A DNA stretch of 64,000 bases, taken from positions 186,001 to 250,000 of the forward strand of contig NZ_JACNEP010000006.1 of assembly GCF_014270035.1 (NCBI RefSeq), written 5' to 3'. This document shows, piece by piece, positions 55,209 to 64,000 of this stretch (its first letter is position 1; each line of letters starts with the position of its first letter). A program made the position numbers and the translations under genes. The notes beneath the pieces were generated by a model that saw only the letters and a list, made by a program, of their open reading frames with translations, searched no databases and was not told where the DNA came from. This stretch comes from Neptunicella marina (GTDB lineage: Bacteria > Pseudomonadota > Gammaproteobacteria > Enterobacterales > Alteromonadaceae).

Positions 55209-55685
55209 ATGTTTAAATGGATAGTGATAATACTGGCAAGTCTGCTTGCGCTGGGCGGATGTGATAACAACGAGGTGGGTGATGTATCACTCGGTTTATT
55301 TACCACCAAAGACATTAAAATTGATACTTTGACTGACCCAATAGTTACCGGCGTAACCTGTCATGTGGCCAGCATTGAAGATAACCTGAGTTTATCCGAT
55401 CCCTCTGACAGTTCGATTGCCTGCCGCCAGACCGGTGAAATTACCGCAGCGATGCTCAGCAGAATTGACCATTCCAAATCCGGTGAAGTGATCTTTGCTA
55501 AATCAAAAAGCGTATTATTTAAAAACATGAAGATCCGCCGCATTCTGGATGAACAAACTCAGACGCTGATGTATGTGTCTTACTCCACCAAAGAAACTTC
55601 CGGCAGTTTTAAACACAGCTTATCGACTGTGCCATTGTGGGGCACAAAAGCCTATAAATCACCAGCGACTAAAGCCGCAAACTAA
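55209..55685 (+). CDS. creA: CreA family lipoprotein
   Basis: Periplasmic protein of 158 residues of the CreA family, function unknown despite the historical name. Signals: GDVSLGLFTTKDIKIDTLTDPIVTGVTCHVAS, SDPSDSSIACRQTG, EVIFAKSKSVLFKNMKI and the C-terminal SYSTKETSGSFKHSLSTVP. The two cysteines (TCHV, ACRQ) are conserved and probably form a disulfide. Here the signal peptide ends LALGGC, so it is a lipoprotein, whereas E. coli CreA has an ordinary signal peptide. It is followed 12 bases later by a DMT transporter gene. Confidence 0.9.
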   Translation: MFKWIVIILASLLALGGCDNNEVGDVSLGLFTTKDIKIDTLTDPIVTGVTCHVASIEDNLSLSDPSDSSIACRQTGEITAAMLSRIDHSKSGEVIFAKSKSVLFKNMKIRRILDEQTQTLMYVSYSTKETSGSFKHSLSTVPLWGTKAYKSPATKAAN

Positions 55686-55696
55686 CAGGAATTAAT

Positions 55697-56560
55697 GTGC
55701 AGTATCTGATTGTTATTACCCTGTTGTGGGCCTTTTCATTTAGTTTGATTGGTGAGTTTTTGGCAGGCCGGGTGGATGCCTGGTTCTCGGTATTAATGCG
55801 CATCGCACTGGCCTTGTTAGTGTTTTTACCTTTTATGCGCTTGCGCAGCACGCCAAAACCTTTGGCATTGAAATTAATGGGCATTGGCGCGGTGCAGCTT
55901 GGCATGATGTACGGCTTTTATTATCAGTCTTTTTTGCATCTGAGTGTGCCGGAAGTGTTGTTGTTTACCGTGATGACACCTATTTACGTTAGCCTGCTAA
56001 ACGATGCATTTGATTTAAAATTCCACGCTAAATATTTATTAGCTGCTGTTATTGCCACACTGGGTGCGGTGGCGATTCGCTTTAATGGTATCAGCAGTGA
56101 TTTCCTGTTGGGTTTACTGATGGTGCAATGTGCCAACCTGTGTTTTGCTTTTGGTCAGGTGGCTTATAAACGTTTGATGCAACATCAGTCATTACCGCAA
56201 CAACAGGTGTTTGGCTGGTTTTTTGTTGGTGCTTTACTGGTTGCTATCACCACCTGGTTGTTATGGGGTAATCCAGCTAAATTGCCACAAACCAGCACCC
56301 AGTGGGGCATTTTAATTTATCTTGGTTTAATCGCTTCGGGCTTGGGCTATTTTGGTTGGAACAAGGGCGCAACACTGGTGAATGTTGGTGCCCTGGCGGT
56401 GATGAATAACCTGCTGATCCCAGCTGGTATAGTGGTCAATTTACTGATTTGGAACCGTGATGCTGATGTACTGAGATTATCAATTGGGGCTGCGCTTATC
56501 TTGATGGCGCTGCTGCTTAATCAGTATTTAGATAAGTCGCGCAAGCCTGCAACTGATTAA
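55697..56560 (+). CDS. EamA/DMT family transporter
   Basis: 287-residue drug/metabolite transporter superfamily member with ten hydrophobic helices in two five-helix EamA repeats: LLWAFSFSLIGEF in helix 1 and a second repeat starting LLGLLMVQCANLCFAFGQVAYKRL. It probably exports amino acids or small metabolites; the substrate is unknown. GTG start with AGGA six bases upstream; an overlapping ATG at 55695 runs out of frame into a stop. Only four bases separate its end from the convergent 115-aa gene. Confidence 0.87.
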   Translation: MQYLIVITLLWAFSFSLIGEFLAGRVDAWFSVLMRIALALLVFLPFMRLRSTPKPLALKLMGIGAVQLGMMYGFYYQSFLHLSVPEVLLFTVMTPIYVSLLNDAFDLKFHAKYLLAAVIATLGAVAIRFNGISSDFLLGLLMVQCANLCFAFGQVAYKRLMQHQSLPQQQVFGWFFVGALLVAITTWLLWGNPAKLPQTSTQWGILIYLGLIASGLGYFGWNKGATLVNVGALAVMNNLLIPAGIVVNLLIWNRDADVLRLSIGAALILMALLLNQYLDKSRKPATD

Positions 56561-56564
56561 TCGC

Positions 56565-56912
56565 TTAGTGAGGTTGCAGGCGCTTTTTCCAGTTGCCTGC
56601 ATGTTCGGCAATGCAACGTTCTTCACTATCAAAAAACACATTGTGGCGTGGTTGTTTCAGTACCACGCCAATTTTCAACATCTGTTTGTGAATATCTTTA
56701 ATCAGTGCCTGATCAAGTTTTTGTTGTCTGGCATCAACAATTTGCTGCTCTGTCTCAAACACACAAGTTACGACTAAACTCGCAGGAAAATTATCAAACT
56801 TAGCGCTGTGGGTAAGCCAGCTAAAACCGGGTGTGGTGGTTTTGGCATTTTCACAGGCAATGGTCAGCGCTTTGATAATGTTGTTTTCGAGTTTCTTAAT
56901 GGTGCTTTTCAT
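56565..56912 (-). CDS. Conserved small cytoplasmic protein (115 aa, unknown)
   Basis: 115 residues without signal peptide. The N-terminal helix KSTIKKLENNIIKALTIACENAKTTTPGFSWLTHSAKFDNFP is followed by strands SLVVTCVFETEQQ and a C-terminal segment HNVFFDSEERCIAEHAGNWKKRL. Similar proteins occur in other Alteromonadales and Vibrio and have been called Fis-family regulators, but I see no Fis-type helix-turn-helix, so I leave function open. Confidence 0.72.
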   Translation of the reverse strand: MKSTIKKLENNIIKALTIACENAKTTTPGFSWLTHSAKFDNFPASLVVTCVFETEQQIVDARQQKLDQALIKDIHKQMLKIGVVLKQPRHNVFFDSEERCIAEHAGNWKKRLQPH

Positions 56913-57006
56913 TTGTTTACACTTTTTTGATATCGGTCGCGAATTTTGCCGTTAGCACAGTGTCATACTCAAGTCGTTTTTAGCGAAAAGTAAAAGGAAT
57001 TCTGGT

Positions 57007-57600
57007 TTGGCCTTATTAAAATCTCTGTTTGTTATCCTAAGTATTTTGACTGTTAGTGCTTGTAGCAGCATTCCGTTACGTACTTTATATCATATGAGCC
57101 AGATTGATCCGTTGGATGTTAATGCGCGGGATGTACGCATTGCGGTACGCGCAGATCAGGCGATTCGTGTTCAGCAAGGCAATGTGCAGTTTAAACTTTA
57201 TTTTGCCGCCAAAGATGGCAGTTTATACATCGATGATACTTATCTGGTGCAAGTGATGCCGCAAACAGTGCCTGATAGCGACCTGAAAGATGGTGCTAAA
57301 TCGGGCGAAGTCATTACCCTGCTGAGTTTATCGGAAAACGACGCCATGCAAATGCAGCGCAGCCAGCAACTTATCGCACAGGCACTGGATAAAGATTCAA
57401 AAGGCGAAGGACGTATTACTGTAGATATTACCGGAGCATGTATTGTCGGTAAGCAAGTACCTGCTAACCACGTAGTCGATTTATTTTTATTGATTGATCC
57501 GGATGTAGGTTATCTCTCCCTTATAGAGGATTTGGACTTAAACAGCGATATTGCTGGCGAATCCAATAACCTTAATCAATGGACGCAATGTGCGGACTAA
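57007..57600 (+). CDS. Putative lipoprotein of unknown function (197 aa)
   Basis: 197 residues with a lipoprotein signal and lipobox (TVSACSS) directly after a hydrophobic helix (LLKSLFVILSIL). TTG start with AAGGAA eight bases upstream; no ATG before the signal peptide exists in frame. The mature part is beta-rich (VRIAVRADQAIRVQQGNVQFKLYFAAKDGSLYIDDTYLVQV pattern, split) with an acidic C-terminus, and one later cysteine pair (GACIVG, TQCAD) may form a disulfide. No family recognised. Confidence 0.65.
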   Translation: MALLKSLFVILSILTVSACSSIPLRTLYHMSQIDPLDVNARDVRIAVRADQAIRVQQGNVQFKLYFAAKDGSLYIDDTYLVQVMPQTVPDSDLKDGAKSGEVITLLSLSENDAMQMQRSQQLIAQALDKDSKGEGRITVDITGACIVGKQVPANHVVDLFLLIDPDVGYLSLIEDLDLNSDIAGESNNLNQWTQCAD

Positions 57601-57726
57601 TACAAGTCAAATTTAATCATGCAAACAAGGGCTAAGCTGGTAGTATAAAGCGGTGTAAAAGATCATAAAAAGCAGTGGCTTGGCAGGTTTGTTTTTGGCC
57701 AAATTACACTGCGGCAAGGAGCGTCA

Positions 57727-60700
57727 TTGCTAACCGTTTATCCCTCTAACAAACTCGAACTGCATGTTGATGTGCTGCTGGCGCTGGCGAAAAATGTGCG
57801 TCAGTCACCGCTGGCACCGGTTACCATTTTGGTTGAGAACAAAGCCATGCAGCACTGGCTGCAAATGGAAATGGCCAAACGTGCCGGCATTGCCATGCAG
57901 TTTGAATTCAAAATGCCCTCAGCCTTTATCTGGCAAATTGCACGTAAATTAATGCCGGATGTTCCCACCGAGTCCACCTTTGGGCGCGAAGTACTGCGCT
58001 GGCGCATTGATGAGTTGTTTCAGGATGAGGCGTTTTTACAGCAGCCTTTGTTTGCCGAAGCGGGATTACAAACCTTGTGGCAAAAAGGTGGCTCTCAAGC
58101 CGAGATGCTGCGTTTTCAAATGGCATCGGATTTAGCCGATTTATTTGAACAGTACCTGATGTTCCGTCCGTTGGAATTAACCGAGTGGAGTCAGCAATCC
58201 CCAAGCAGCTGGCAAGCGTTAGTGTGGAAAACTTTAGTTGAGCAAGACAGCCAAACGCCACTTAAAGTACAGCAAACCTTGCTGGAAATACTGCAAAACA
58301 GCGACTTGCCAGATAACCTGATTATGTTTGGCATTAACCATATGCCGCCGCAAACCCTTGGGTTGTTTAAGCAATTGGCCGAGCGCATTAATATCCATCT
58401 GTTTCATTTAAACCCTTGTTTTGAATACTGGGGGGATGTGGTTACCGATAAAATTCGTGTGCGCCGTCAACTGGTGGCCGAGCAACAAGGCGAAGCCAGC
58501 AATCCGCTGCTGGCGAATTTAGGTCAGCAGGGTAAGGACTTTTTTAATCGTTTGCTGGAAGGCGGCCATAACGAAATCAGCATCGCAGATGATCATATTC
58601 AGCCGGGCGATGCGCCTAATGTGCTTAAACAAATACAACAGGATATTCTGGAACTGCGTGATGCCAGAAAAAATGCGCAAATTCAGTTAGATCAAAGCAT
58701 TCATCTGGTGTCCTGCCACAGCGCGTTACGTGAAGTGCAGGTATTGCACGACTGGTTGTTACATCAGTTTAATCAGGATGCCAGCCTGCAACCGCGTGAT
58801 GTGCTGATTTTATGCCCTGGAGTGGAAGATTACGCGCCTTATGTGTTGTCGGTTTTTCGCCATCCCTATTTACCCGATACCAGCGACAGTCCACGTTTGC
58901 CCTGTTCGGTGGCTGACCGTGCGCCGCTGGATGCCGAGCCGCTGGTGGCGGCCTTTATGGATTTATTATCGCTGCCCGACAGCCGTTTTGCGGTATCTAA
59001 AATTATCAGTTACCTCAAATTACCGGCGATTGCGCAGCGTTTTGCCATTGATGAAAAAGAGGTGGATACCTTATGCAACTGGCTGGTGGAAGCCTGCGTG
59101 CATTGGGGCTTGGATCAACAACAAGTGCAGCGCTTTTTGCCTGAGCAAGACGGCGGCAATAATATCGACGAGCGTTTTACCTGGCACTGGGGATTACAAC
59201 GTTTATTAACCGGCTTTATGCGTGCCGATCACGAGCATCTTGTTACTACCGCCAACGGCAAAATGCATGTATTGCCGATTGTCGAAGGCAGTAACGGTGT
59301 ATTGCTGGGGCGGTTAATGCAGTTACTCGAAAACCTCAGTTTATACAGCCGTCAGTTACAACAGCCACGCACGGCTGAGCAGTGGCAGTCATTTTTGCTC
59401 AGCATGAAAGAGCAGTTTTTTGCGCCGCTGGAGCAAAGTGAAGATGCCGATGAAATCATTACCGAGGTGATAAACGGCCTGCATAAACAACACCAATTAG
59501 CCAAATCGAATACAAAATTGCCGCTGCCGATTATCCGCCACGCGTTACATAAACGTTTTACTCAGGCCGATAACTACAACCAGTTTTTAACCGGCGCGGT
59601 GACCTTTTCTTCCATGGTACCTATGCGCAGTATTCCGTTTAAACTGGTGGCGATTTTAGGCATGAATGACGGCCAGTTTCCGCGCCAAAGTCAGCCGAAT
59701 AGTTTTGATGTGCTCGATTTAGGCAGCCGCGCAGGGGATAGATCACGGCGTAATGACGATAGATATTTATTCTTAGAATCGCTTCTGTCGGCGCGCGATA
59801 AGTTGTATTTAAGTTTTGTTGGGCGTGATATTAAAAATAACGCCGAGCGCCAGCCCTCTCTTGTGTTGCAGGAACTGTTTGATTATTTACGCAGTGGTTA
59901 TGGCTGGTTGCAAGCGCCAGAGACTGAAACCAACGGCCAGCTCAATCAGCAAGCGTTGCATCCCTTTAGCCGTGATAATTTTATTCCACCCGAAGCCGGG
60001 TTTGATCAGGGCTGGTTGCGTCAGGCTGAGCCATCGGATGATGCGCGCGATAATCTTCAGCTTAATCAAATAGAGCCTTTGCCGCTGCCAGACGACATTC
60101 TCTCCATCAATAAACTGGTGCGGGTGCTGGATAATCCGCTGGCATTTTTTGCCCGTGAACGGCTTAAATTGTGGTTAGGTGATGATGAAAATGAACTGCA
60201 GGATAGCGAGCCATTCACTATTAATAAACTGGATGAAACCCAGTTAAAACAAGCGTTAATCAGCGATGCTCTATATCAACAACAGGATGCACCGCAGTAT
60301 ATCGAGCAGCAGCTATTATCCGGGCGTATTCCACGTGAGCAATTTAGCCAGCAGAACCTGATGGAATTACAGCAGGGGATTGGCGATTTTGCAGAGATAA
60401 TAGAGCCGAGCGTGAGTGGCTGCGAAAAATGTTATGAGCAAATCGAGCTGCAAGTAAATGGCCAGCCGGTGACACTGGAAGCCGAGTTGTATCTTAACCG
60501 CGAGCAGCAAAAAGTGGTTTACTGGCGCGCTGCTAATCGTAAAGCTAAAGACGATGTAAGAATGTGGTTGCAGCTACTGGTTGCTATTGTGGCTCACAAT
60601 AAAGTGTTTAGTGCAGAAGCCTGGTGTGATGATGCCAAATCGCCGTTGTTAATTGATCCTGTGGTGAGTGTTGATGATGCCAAACAGTATTTGATTAGTT

Positions 60701-60999
60701 TGCTTAAATACTGGCAAACACTCAGTGCCAAACCCTTGCCTGTTTATAGCCAGTTAGCCAGCGCCGTGTTTAATGGCAATGATAATCCTGAGCAAACAAG
60801 CGCGGCTGAGCTGCAAAGCAAATGGTTTAGCGAATGTTTAAACGACAGAGTTCCCCTTGATCGTAATGGCTATTTCAACTGGTTTTATCCGCAAGTGCCT
60901 GAATTAAATGATGAACTGTTACAGCACTTTAAAGCGCTGTATGCACCTTTGTATCGGCTGTTAAAACGTGGCAAAGCAGCACGTAAGGGGGCCAAATGA
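57727..60999 (+). CDS. recC: Exodeoxyribonuclease V gamma subunit RecC
   Basis: 1090-residue RecC, the Chi-recognition and scaffold subunit of the RecBCD recombination/DNA-degradation complex. The N-terminus LTVYPSNKLE matches E. coli MLRVYHSNRLD. Further landmarks are ILVENKAMQHWLQMEMA, PSAFIWQIARKLMPDVP, VQVLHDWLLHQF-type helices, VPMRSIPFKLVAILGMNDGQFPR and SLLSARDKLYLSFVGRD. TTG start with AAGGAG five bases upstream. The stop overlaps the recB start as ATGA, so RecC and RecB are coupled. No ptrA-like protease gene separates them, unlike E. coli. Confidence 0.96.
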   Translation: MLTVYPSNKLELHVDVLLALAKNVRQSPLAPVTILVENKAMQHWLQMEMAKRAGIAMQFEFKMPSAFIWQIARKLMPDVPTESTFGREVLRWRIDELFQDEAFLQQPLFAEAGLQTLWQKGGSQAEMLRFQMASDLADLFEQYLMFRPLELTEWSQQSPSSWQALVWKTLVEQDSQTPLKVQQTLLEILQNSDLPDNLIMFGINHMPPQTLGLFKQLAERINIHLFHLNPCFEYWGDVVTDKIRVRRQLVAEQQGEASNPLLANLGQQGKDFFNRLLEGGHNEISIADDHIQPGDAPNVLKQIQQDILELRDARKNAQIQLDQSIHLVSCHSALREVQVLHDWLLHQFNQDASLQPRDVLILCPGVEDYAPYVLSVFRHPYLPDTSDSPRLPCSVADRAPLDAEPLVAAFMDLLSLPDSRFAVSKIISYLKLPAIAQRFAIDEKEVDTLCNWLVEACVHWGLDQQQVQRFLPEQDGGNNIDERFTWHWGLQRLLTGFMRADHEHLVTTANGKMHVLPIVEGSNGVLLGRLMQLLENLSLYSRQLQQPRTAEQWQSFLLSMKEQFFAPLEQSEDADEIITEVINGLHKQHQLAKSNTKLPLPIIRHALHKRFTQADNYNQFLTGAVTFSSMVPMRSIPFKLVAILGMNDGQFPRQSQPNSFDVLDLGSRAGDRSRRNDDRYLFLESLLSARDKLYLSFVGRDIKNNAERQPSLVLQELFDYLRSGYGWLQAPETETNGQLNQQALHPFSRDNFIPPEAGFDQGWLRQAEPSDDARDNLQLNQIEPLPLPDDILSINKLVRVLDNPLAFFARERLKLWLGDDENELQDSEPFTINKLDETQLKQALISDALYQQQDAPQYIEQQLLSGRIPREQFSQQNLMELQQGIGDFAEIIEPSVSGCEKCYEQIELQVNGQPVTLEAELYLNREQQKVVYWRAANRKAKDDVRMWLQLLVAIVAHNKVFSAEAWCDDAKSPLLIDPVVSVDDAKQYLISLLKYWQTLSAKPLPVYSQLASAVFNGNDNPEQTSAAELQSKWFSECLNDRVPLDRNGYFNWFYPQVPELNDELLQHFKALYAPLYRLLKRGKAARKGAK

Positions 61000-63900
61000 G
61001 TCATCAGGAGTTATTAAAACCGCTTGATGTGCAGGGCCTGCCACTGCAAGGCCGCCATATTATTGAAGCCAGCGCCGGTACCGGTAAAACCTTTAATATC
61101 ACCAAGTTGTATTTACGTTTATTGCTGGAAAAACAGTTAGAAGTACAACAGATTCTGGTGGTGACCTTTACCAAAGCGGCTACCGAAGAATTACGTGGGC
61201 GTATCGCCGCGGAAATTCGTGATGTATTAACTGCCAAGCGCGGCGAATTTGAGCTTAATAAAACCGAGCCCGATCAAAGCCTGCAACAGCAAATATTGCT
61301 GTTAGAAAAAGCGCTGCTGCATATGGATGAAGCGGCGGTGTCTACCATTCATGGTTTTTGTAAACTGGCGCTGCAATCCCAGCCCTATTTAAATGGCATT
61401 CCACCCAATGCCGAGCTGGAAGCCGATTGTTCCGATTTGCTGATCGATAGCATTGCCGACTGGTTACGCGCCTTATCGGCATCGCAACTGGCGCTGCTAA
61501 AAGTTAAAGATCCTGACAAGTTTTACAGCACTTACCGCGATGCGATTGATAATCTAATCCCGATTCTGGCTCCGTTGGATGAAACACAAATAGCGGCTAA
61601 ACAAGCCGCCTATAAACAGCAGTTGTTGCAGTACCTATTGCCTTTAACAAATGAAATTGAGCAGGTTCTGGTAAACGATGCTGCAGCGAATCAACGAAAA
61701 AAACGTGCTGCCGAGTGGCAAAGAATTTCAGAATTTTTGAATGATGACATGGCTTTGGATAATGAAATACTGGAAATCTTGTGTGGTTTCTTTAGACAAA
61801 GTCGAAAGTTTAGTTCTGATGATCAACAAGCGTTAAACAAGGTCACGCCTTTATTTGATAAACAATCGGGTATCGAGGCCTTGATGGGAAAGGTCTATTC
61901 ATTAAGAAAGCAGCTTGATGACTCACCTGCCTATCAGCTTCTATGTGATGGCATTGAGCATATCCGCAACGAATACGCCAAACGTAAACTGGATGCCGGG
62001 CGTTTGGATATTAACGATTTGGTCAGTCTGCTCAGTCAAAAGTTACAACAACCCGATGCCAAACCGTTAATTGAAGCACTGGCAGCGCAATATCCGGTGG
62101 CGCTGGTGGATGAATTTCAGGACACCGATGCCGAGCAGTTTGGCATTTTTAATGCGCTGTATCCCGGGGGCAATCCCGCACAAGCGCTGTTTATGATAGG
62201 TGACCCCAAACAGGCGATTTACCGTTTTCGTGGCGGTGATATTTTTACCTATCTGGCCGCACGTGAATCGGCTGACTATCGCTGGGTAATGGATACCAAC
62301 TGGCGTTCCAGCGCCCAAATGATTACTGCCTATAACGCACTGTTTTTAGCCAGTGGCGAACAGCAGGTATTTGGTCAGGGCATTGATTATGCAGCGGTCA
62401 ATTTCCCGCCTGCGGATAAACAAAAAAGCCCGGCCAGCAATGTGCTGGATGCTAATTCAAACATGCAGGCGCTGAATTTTATTGTTGATATTGCCGGGCC
62501 TGAACAGGAAGGTAAAAAGCTCTCTGCTGCCGATAAAGATACTGCGCGCCAGAATGTGGTGAATGGCATGGTGGCCGAAATTGCGCATTTGCTGAATGAG
62601 GTACAACTTAAACATCAGCCGGTGCAGGCGCGGGATATCGCAGTACTGGTGCCCAACGCCAAGCTAGCCAATATCGTTAAAGAGGCGCTGGCCGGGCGTA
62701 ATATCAACAGCGTGTATTTAAGTGATCGCCAGTCGGTATACAAAAGTGATGAAGCCAACGAACTGTTGCTGGTGATGGAAGGGCTGCTTAATCCCAATAG
62801 TGACGGCAAGCTGGTATCGGCCTTATCCACCCGTTTAATGGGTGGTAATGCCCAGCAGTTGTTTGAATTGCAGCAGGCCGAGAACGATGCGCTGTGGCAA
62901 TTTAAACGTGATGAAATGGCTGAGCTGCGTCATCAGTGGGATGTGCAGGGCTTTTTACCCACCATGATGACCCTATTACATCGTTATTTTATCCCCGATG
63001 CCCATCGCCATGAACGCAGTTTAACTAACATACTGCATTTGCTGGAGTTACTGCAAAAAGCCTCGCAGCAGTTCCGTTATCCGGCACAGTTGCACAACTG
63101 GTTTGTGCAACAAAAACAGTTAGATAAAGGCGGCGATAGCCACGAACAGCGGCTGGAAAGTGAAGCCAATCTGATTCGTCTGGTAACCTTGCACGGCTCC
63201 AAAGGTCTGGAATACCCCTTTGTATTTGTGCCCTTTACTACCGAAATTTCCGACCCAACCAAAGCGGGCAACAGCGCCAAAGCGTGTCTTAAATATTACG
63301 ATCATCAGCAGCAGGCCAATCGCCTCAGTCTGCAATACGATGATGAGATAGTGCGTCTGGTCAAACAGGAAGATGCCGCCGAACGTGCACGTTTGTTGTA
63401 TGTGGCAGTTACCCGCGCCGAATACCGTTGTTATTTAGGGGTTAGCCAGTTTGATGATGAACAACATGCCACGCCGTTGGGTTTGCTGTTGAATTTGCAA
63501 GCGGGCAGCACCCTGGTCAGCCGTTTAGAGCAATTAACCGCGCAACATGCCGATATGCATTTGCAGTTTGCCGATGAACTGATGCAGTTATTACCGGCAA
63601 ATGATCTCCCAATACAACAAGCGTTGCCTGAGTTAGCGTTAAGTGAATTCACACGTAAGCTGCAAGATAAGTGGCGCATTAGCTCGTTCTCCGGGTTAAC
63701 CCGCGTGAGTCAGGCGATGCGTCTGGATAAAAAAGAGCGCACCGACACTGAAGCTGTGCCTGTGATTGTGCAGCCGGCACCGGATTTTTCGCAACTGCCG
63801 CTGCGTTTTACGCTGGCTAAAGGTGCGCATGCTGGTAACTTGCTGCACGACTCGTTAGAGCATCTGGATTTTAGTTCACGCGATATTGAGCACTGGCAGC

Positions 63901-64000
63901 AGGCATTGAAGCAGCCGATGGCCGATTTTGCTGATGAGCAGTTACAAGCCGAACAGTTAATTGACTGGCTACAACAAGCTTTAGCCGCACCATTACCGGC
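60996..64000 (+). CDS. recB: Exodeoxyribonuclease V beta subunit RecB (3' end off window)
   Basis: The frame is open to the window edge (about 1001 codons; E. coli RecB has 1180 residues, so roughly 180 are missing). Superfamily I helicase domain: Walker A ASAGTGKT at residues 25-32, motif Ia VTFTKAATEELRGRI, STIHGFC, Walker B LVDEFQDTD near 370, motif III GDPKQAIYRFRGGD, motif IV TNWRSS, LVTLHGSKGLEYPFVF and motif VI LYVAVTRAEYR. The nuclease domain begins at AHAGNLLHDSLEHLDF, with its DxK site beyond the edge. Start ATG overlaps recC. RecD (or an AddAB-like arrangement) would be expected downstream. Confidence 0.95.
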   Translation, partial: MSHQELLKPLDVQGLPLQGRHIIEASAGTGKTFNITKLYLRLLLEKQLEVQQILVVTFTKAATEELRGRIAAEIRDVLTAKRGEFELNKTEPDQSLQQQILLLEKALLHMDEAAVSTIHGFCKLALQSQPYLNGIPPNAELEADCSDLLIDSIADWLRALSASQLALLKVKDPDKFYSTYRDAIDNLIPILAPLDETQIAAKQAAYKQQLLQYLLPLTNEIEQVLVNDAAANQRKKRAAEWQRISEFLNDDMALDNEILEILCGFFRQSRKFSSDDQQALNKVTPLFDKQSGIEALMGKVYSLRKQLDDSPAYQLLCDGIEHIRNEYAKRKLDAGRLDINDLVSLLSQKLQQPDAKPLIEALAAQYPVALVDEFQDTDAEQFGIFNALYPGGNPAQALFMIGDPKQAIYRFRGGDIFTYLAARESADYRWVMDTNWRSSAQMITAYNALFLASGEQQVFGQGIDYAAVNFPPADKQKSPASNVLDANSNMQALNFIVDIAGPEQEGKKLSAADKDTARQNVVNGMVAEIAHLLNEVQLKHQPVQARDIAVLVPNAKLANIVKEALAGRNINSVYLSDRQSVYKSDEANELLLVMEGLLNPNSDGKLVSALSTRLMGGNAQQLFELQQAENDALWQFKRDEMAELRHQWDVQGFLPTMMTLLHRYFIPDAHRHERSLTNILHLLELLQKASQQFRYPAQLHNWFVQQKQLDKGGDSHEQRLESEANLIRLVTLHGSKGLEYPFVFVPFTTEISDPTKAGNSAKACLKYYDHQQQANRLSLQYDDEIVRLVKQEDAAERARLLYVAVTRAEYRCYLGVSQFDDEQHATPLGLLLNLQAGSTLVSRLEQLTAQHADMHLQFADELMQLLPANDLPIQQALPELALSEFTRKLQDKWRISSFSGLTRVSQAMRLDKKERTDTEAVPVIVQPAPDFSQLPLRFTLAKGAHAGNLLHDSLEHLDFSSRDIEHWQQALKQPMADFADEQLQAEQLIDWLQQALAAPLP

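Noticed and set aside
1..64000. CRISPR arrays, prophage, insertion sequences, BGC or classical phage-defence islands
   Set aside because: No evenly spaced direct repeats, transposase, integrase, phage structural, NRPS/PKS or restriction-modification genes were seen; only the Fic module has a toxin-antitoxin character.

Overview
The window is 64 kb of ordinary chromosome from a marine-type gammaproteobacterium, most likely of the order Alteromonadales. This rests on recognisable core genes (rng-yhdP-nit-tldD, pmbA-darP, arcA, trmB, mutY, rlmE, recC-recB), a gammaproteobacterial tRNA-Phe and the mix of secreted peptidases with a large TonB-dependent receptor. The genus cannot be fixed from the sequence alone. 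Base composition is moderate and even. I see no rRNA, CRISPR array, insertion sequence, integrase or prophage gene.

Layout. 1-9.6 kb: 3' part of an RNase G / YhdP / nitrilase / TldD operon, then divergent darP and pmbA. 9.6-12.6 kb (minus): arcA downstream of a histidine kinase that overlaps a YfiR-like periplasmic regulator. 12.7-16.4 kb: rsmC, trmB and a hydrolase on the minus strand, divergent from mutY. 16.4-21.8 kb: a TetR repressor, an AcrAB-type RND pump and a 36-codon membrane-peptide ORF resembling AcrZ. 21.9-22.7 kb: yggX, tRNA-Phe and a partial tandem copy of the tRNA 3' end interrupted by a hairpin-rich insert. 22.7-28.9 kb: TDT-family transporter with divergent LysR regulator, M13 peptidase and GH43 glycosidase. 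29.0-34.3 kb: a YhfG-like antitoxin with Fic, a PI-PLC-like phosphodiesterase, a CPA2 antiporter and four small minus-strand genes. 34.6-44.3 kb: TonB receptor, secreted metallophosphoesterase, DUF885 protein, membrane-anchored glutaredoxin and a dipeptidyl-peptidase IV lipoprotein. 44.3-47.5 kb: copper module copZ / copA-cueR. 47.6-49.6 kb: three proteins of unknown function. 49.7-55.0 kb: a DgcZ-like zinc-sensing diguanylate cyclase, an Rrf2 regulator divergent from a methyltransferase, rlmE, a SpoU methyltransferase and a CSS-motif EAL phosphodiesterase. 55.2-64 kb: a CreA lipoprotein, DMT transporter, small unknowns, recC and most of recB.

Functional themes are RNA maturation and modification (rng, darP, rsmC, trmB, rlmE, SpoU), envelope maintenance and efflux (yhdP, acrAB), metal and redox homeostasis (copper module, yggX, glutaredoxin), c-di-GMP turnover (a cyclase and a phosphodiesterase with metal- and thiol-type sensor domains) and degradation of peptides, glycans and phosphoesters. 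The least routine items are the AcrZ-like peptide, the interrupted tRNA-Phe repeat, the YfiR/histidine-kinase pair beside arcA, the Fic module with an intact catalytic motif, and a two-operator Rrf2 promoter. About a quarter of the genes appear to use GTG or TTG starts, several decided here by the Shine-Dalgarno position.
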